Shown here piece after piece: positions 14,004 to 14,064 of a stretch of DNA of 14,064 nucleotides. The stretch is from Candidatus Coatesiibacteriota bacterium (GTDB lineage: Bacteria; B130-G9). The DNA lies in the NCBI GenBank assembly GCA_016929465.1, contig JAFGIT010000103.1, positions 1 to 14,064 of the forward strand. The letters run 5' to 3'. Each line of letters begins with the position of its first letter. The stretch's first letter is position 1. A program made the position numbers and the translations under genes. The notes beneath the pieces are model-generated. The model worked only from the letters and a program-made list of their open reading frames with translations. It did no database searches and was not told the origin of the DNA.

Positions 14004-14064
14004 CTATCGGTAGCCGGGCCCCGATGAGCTTTTCTTGAGCAGCAATTCAAAGAGCTCCTTCGTC
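14004..14064 (-). CDS. C-terminal end of an unidentified minus-strand gene (partial)
   Basis: One minus-strand frame is open from the right edge to a TAG at 14004-14006 and ends TKELFELLLKKSSSGPGYR. The composition (amphipathic helix, then a Ser/Gly/Pro tail) looks like a real protein end. It would lie 57 bp upstream of the dehydrogenase gene in the same orientation, possibly one operon. It is too short to assign. A GC-rich inverted repeat (CGGGGC 13999-14004 with GCCCCG 14018-14023) overlaps its stop. Confidence 0.4.
   Translation of the reverse strand, partial: TKELFELLLKKSSSGPGYR

Noticed and set aside
13970-14064. tRNA-like sequence with GTTCAATTC on the minus strand near the right edge
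   Set aside because: The flanking bases do not form a five-pair T-stem or an acceptor stem, and no anticodon arm can be drawn; it is better explained by a gene end and spacer.
1-14064. CRISPR array, insertion sequence, integrase or rRNA genes
   Set aside because: No regularly spaced repeats, transposase or integrase motifs, or conserved rRNA segments were seen on reading both strands.

Overview
The window looks like chromosomal DNA of a Gram-negative (two-membrane) bacterium from a poorly sampled lineage, probably a metagenome-derived genome. The support is an RND efflux pump with a lipoprotein-type periplasmic adaptor, a D-Ala-D-Ala ligase, Shine-Dalgarno sites of the GGAGG/AAGGAG type, and a large secreted C39-like protease with ASH-type and 'choice-of-anchor'-type domains. 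Base composition is moderately GC-rich. I cannot name the phylum from sequence alone. No rRNA, tRNA, CRISPR array, insertion sequence or integrase was seen.

Layout. (1) 1-3725, minus strand: an efflux operon in the order TetR regulator, adaptor (membrane fusion protein), RND pump. The pump runs off the left edge. Adaptor stop and pump start overlap by one base. A composite inverted repeat upstream of tetR is a likely autoregulatory operator. (2) 3891-4133, plus: a two-helix membrane protein resembling the DUF6868 family, divergent from tetR. (3) 4134-6734, plus: a 285-bp leader with a strong hairpin and a short direct repeat, then a 748-residue secreted cysteine protease (prodomain, C39-like catalytic domain, ASH-like domain, two related beta domains) and a textbook intrinsic terminator. 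(4) 6768-8565, plus: a KAP-family P-loop NTPase gene with promoter and start intact, but broken by several frame changes and lacking the Walker B region. (5) 8894-11261, plus: a tightly packed operon of an HD-domain phosphohydrolase, a D-Ala-D-Ala ligase, an MNT nucleotidyltransferase and a HEPN gene; the last has a small internal deletion and frame change. (6) 11366-12343, plus: a solitary beta-class DNA methyltransferase with no visible restriction partner. (7) 12417-13946, minus: a GlcD-like FAD-linked 2-hydroxyacid dehydrogenase, preceded by the last 19 codons of another minus-strand gene at the right edge.

How it fits together. Region 1 is a self-contained, repressor-controlled efflux module. 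Regions 4 to 6 read as an eroding accessory or defence-type block: a KAP NTPase, an MNT/HEPN pair and an orphan methyltransferase are all common in such islands, and two of the three systems are visibly broken. The intact HD-ddl pair inside the block, translationally coupled to the MNT gene, is the oddest arrangement. I do not see a complete, clearly new system. The best leads are the HD-ddl-MNT-HEPN operon, the RND pump lacking the usual TM4 aspartate pair, and the decayed KAP gene whose C-terminal fragment keeps its own ribosome binding site.
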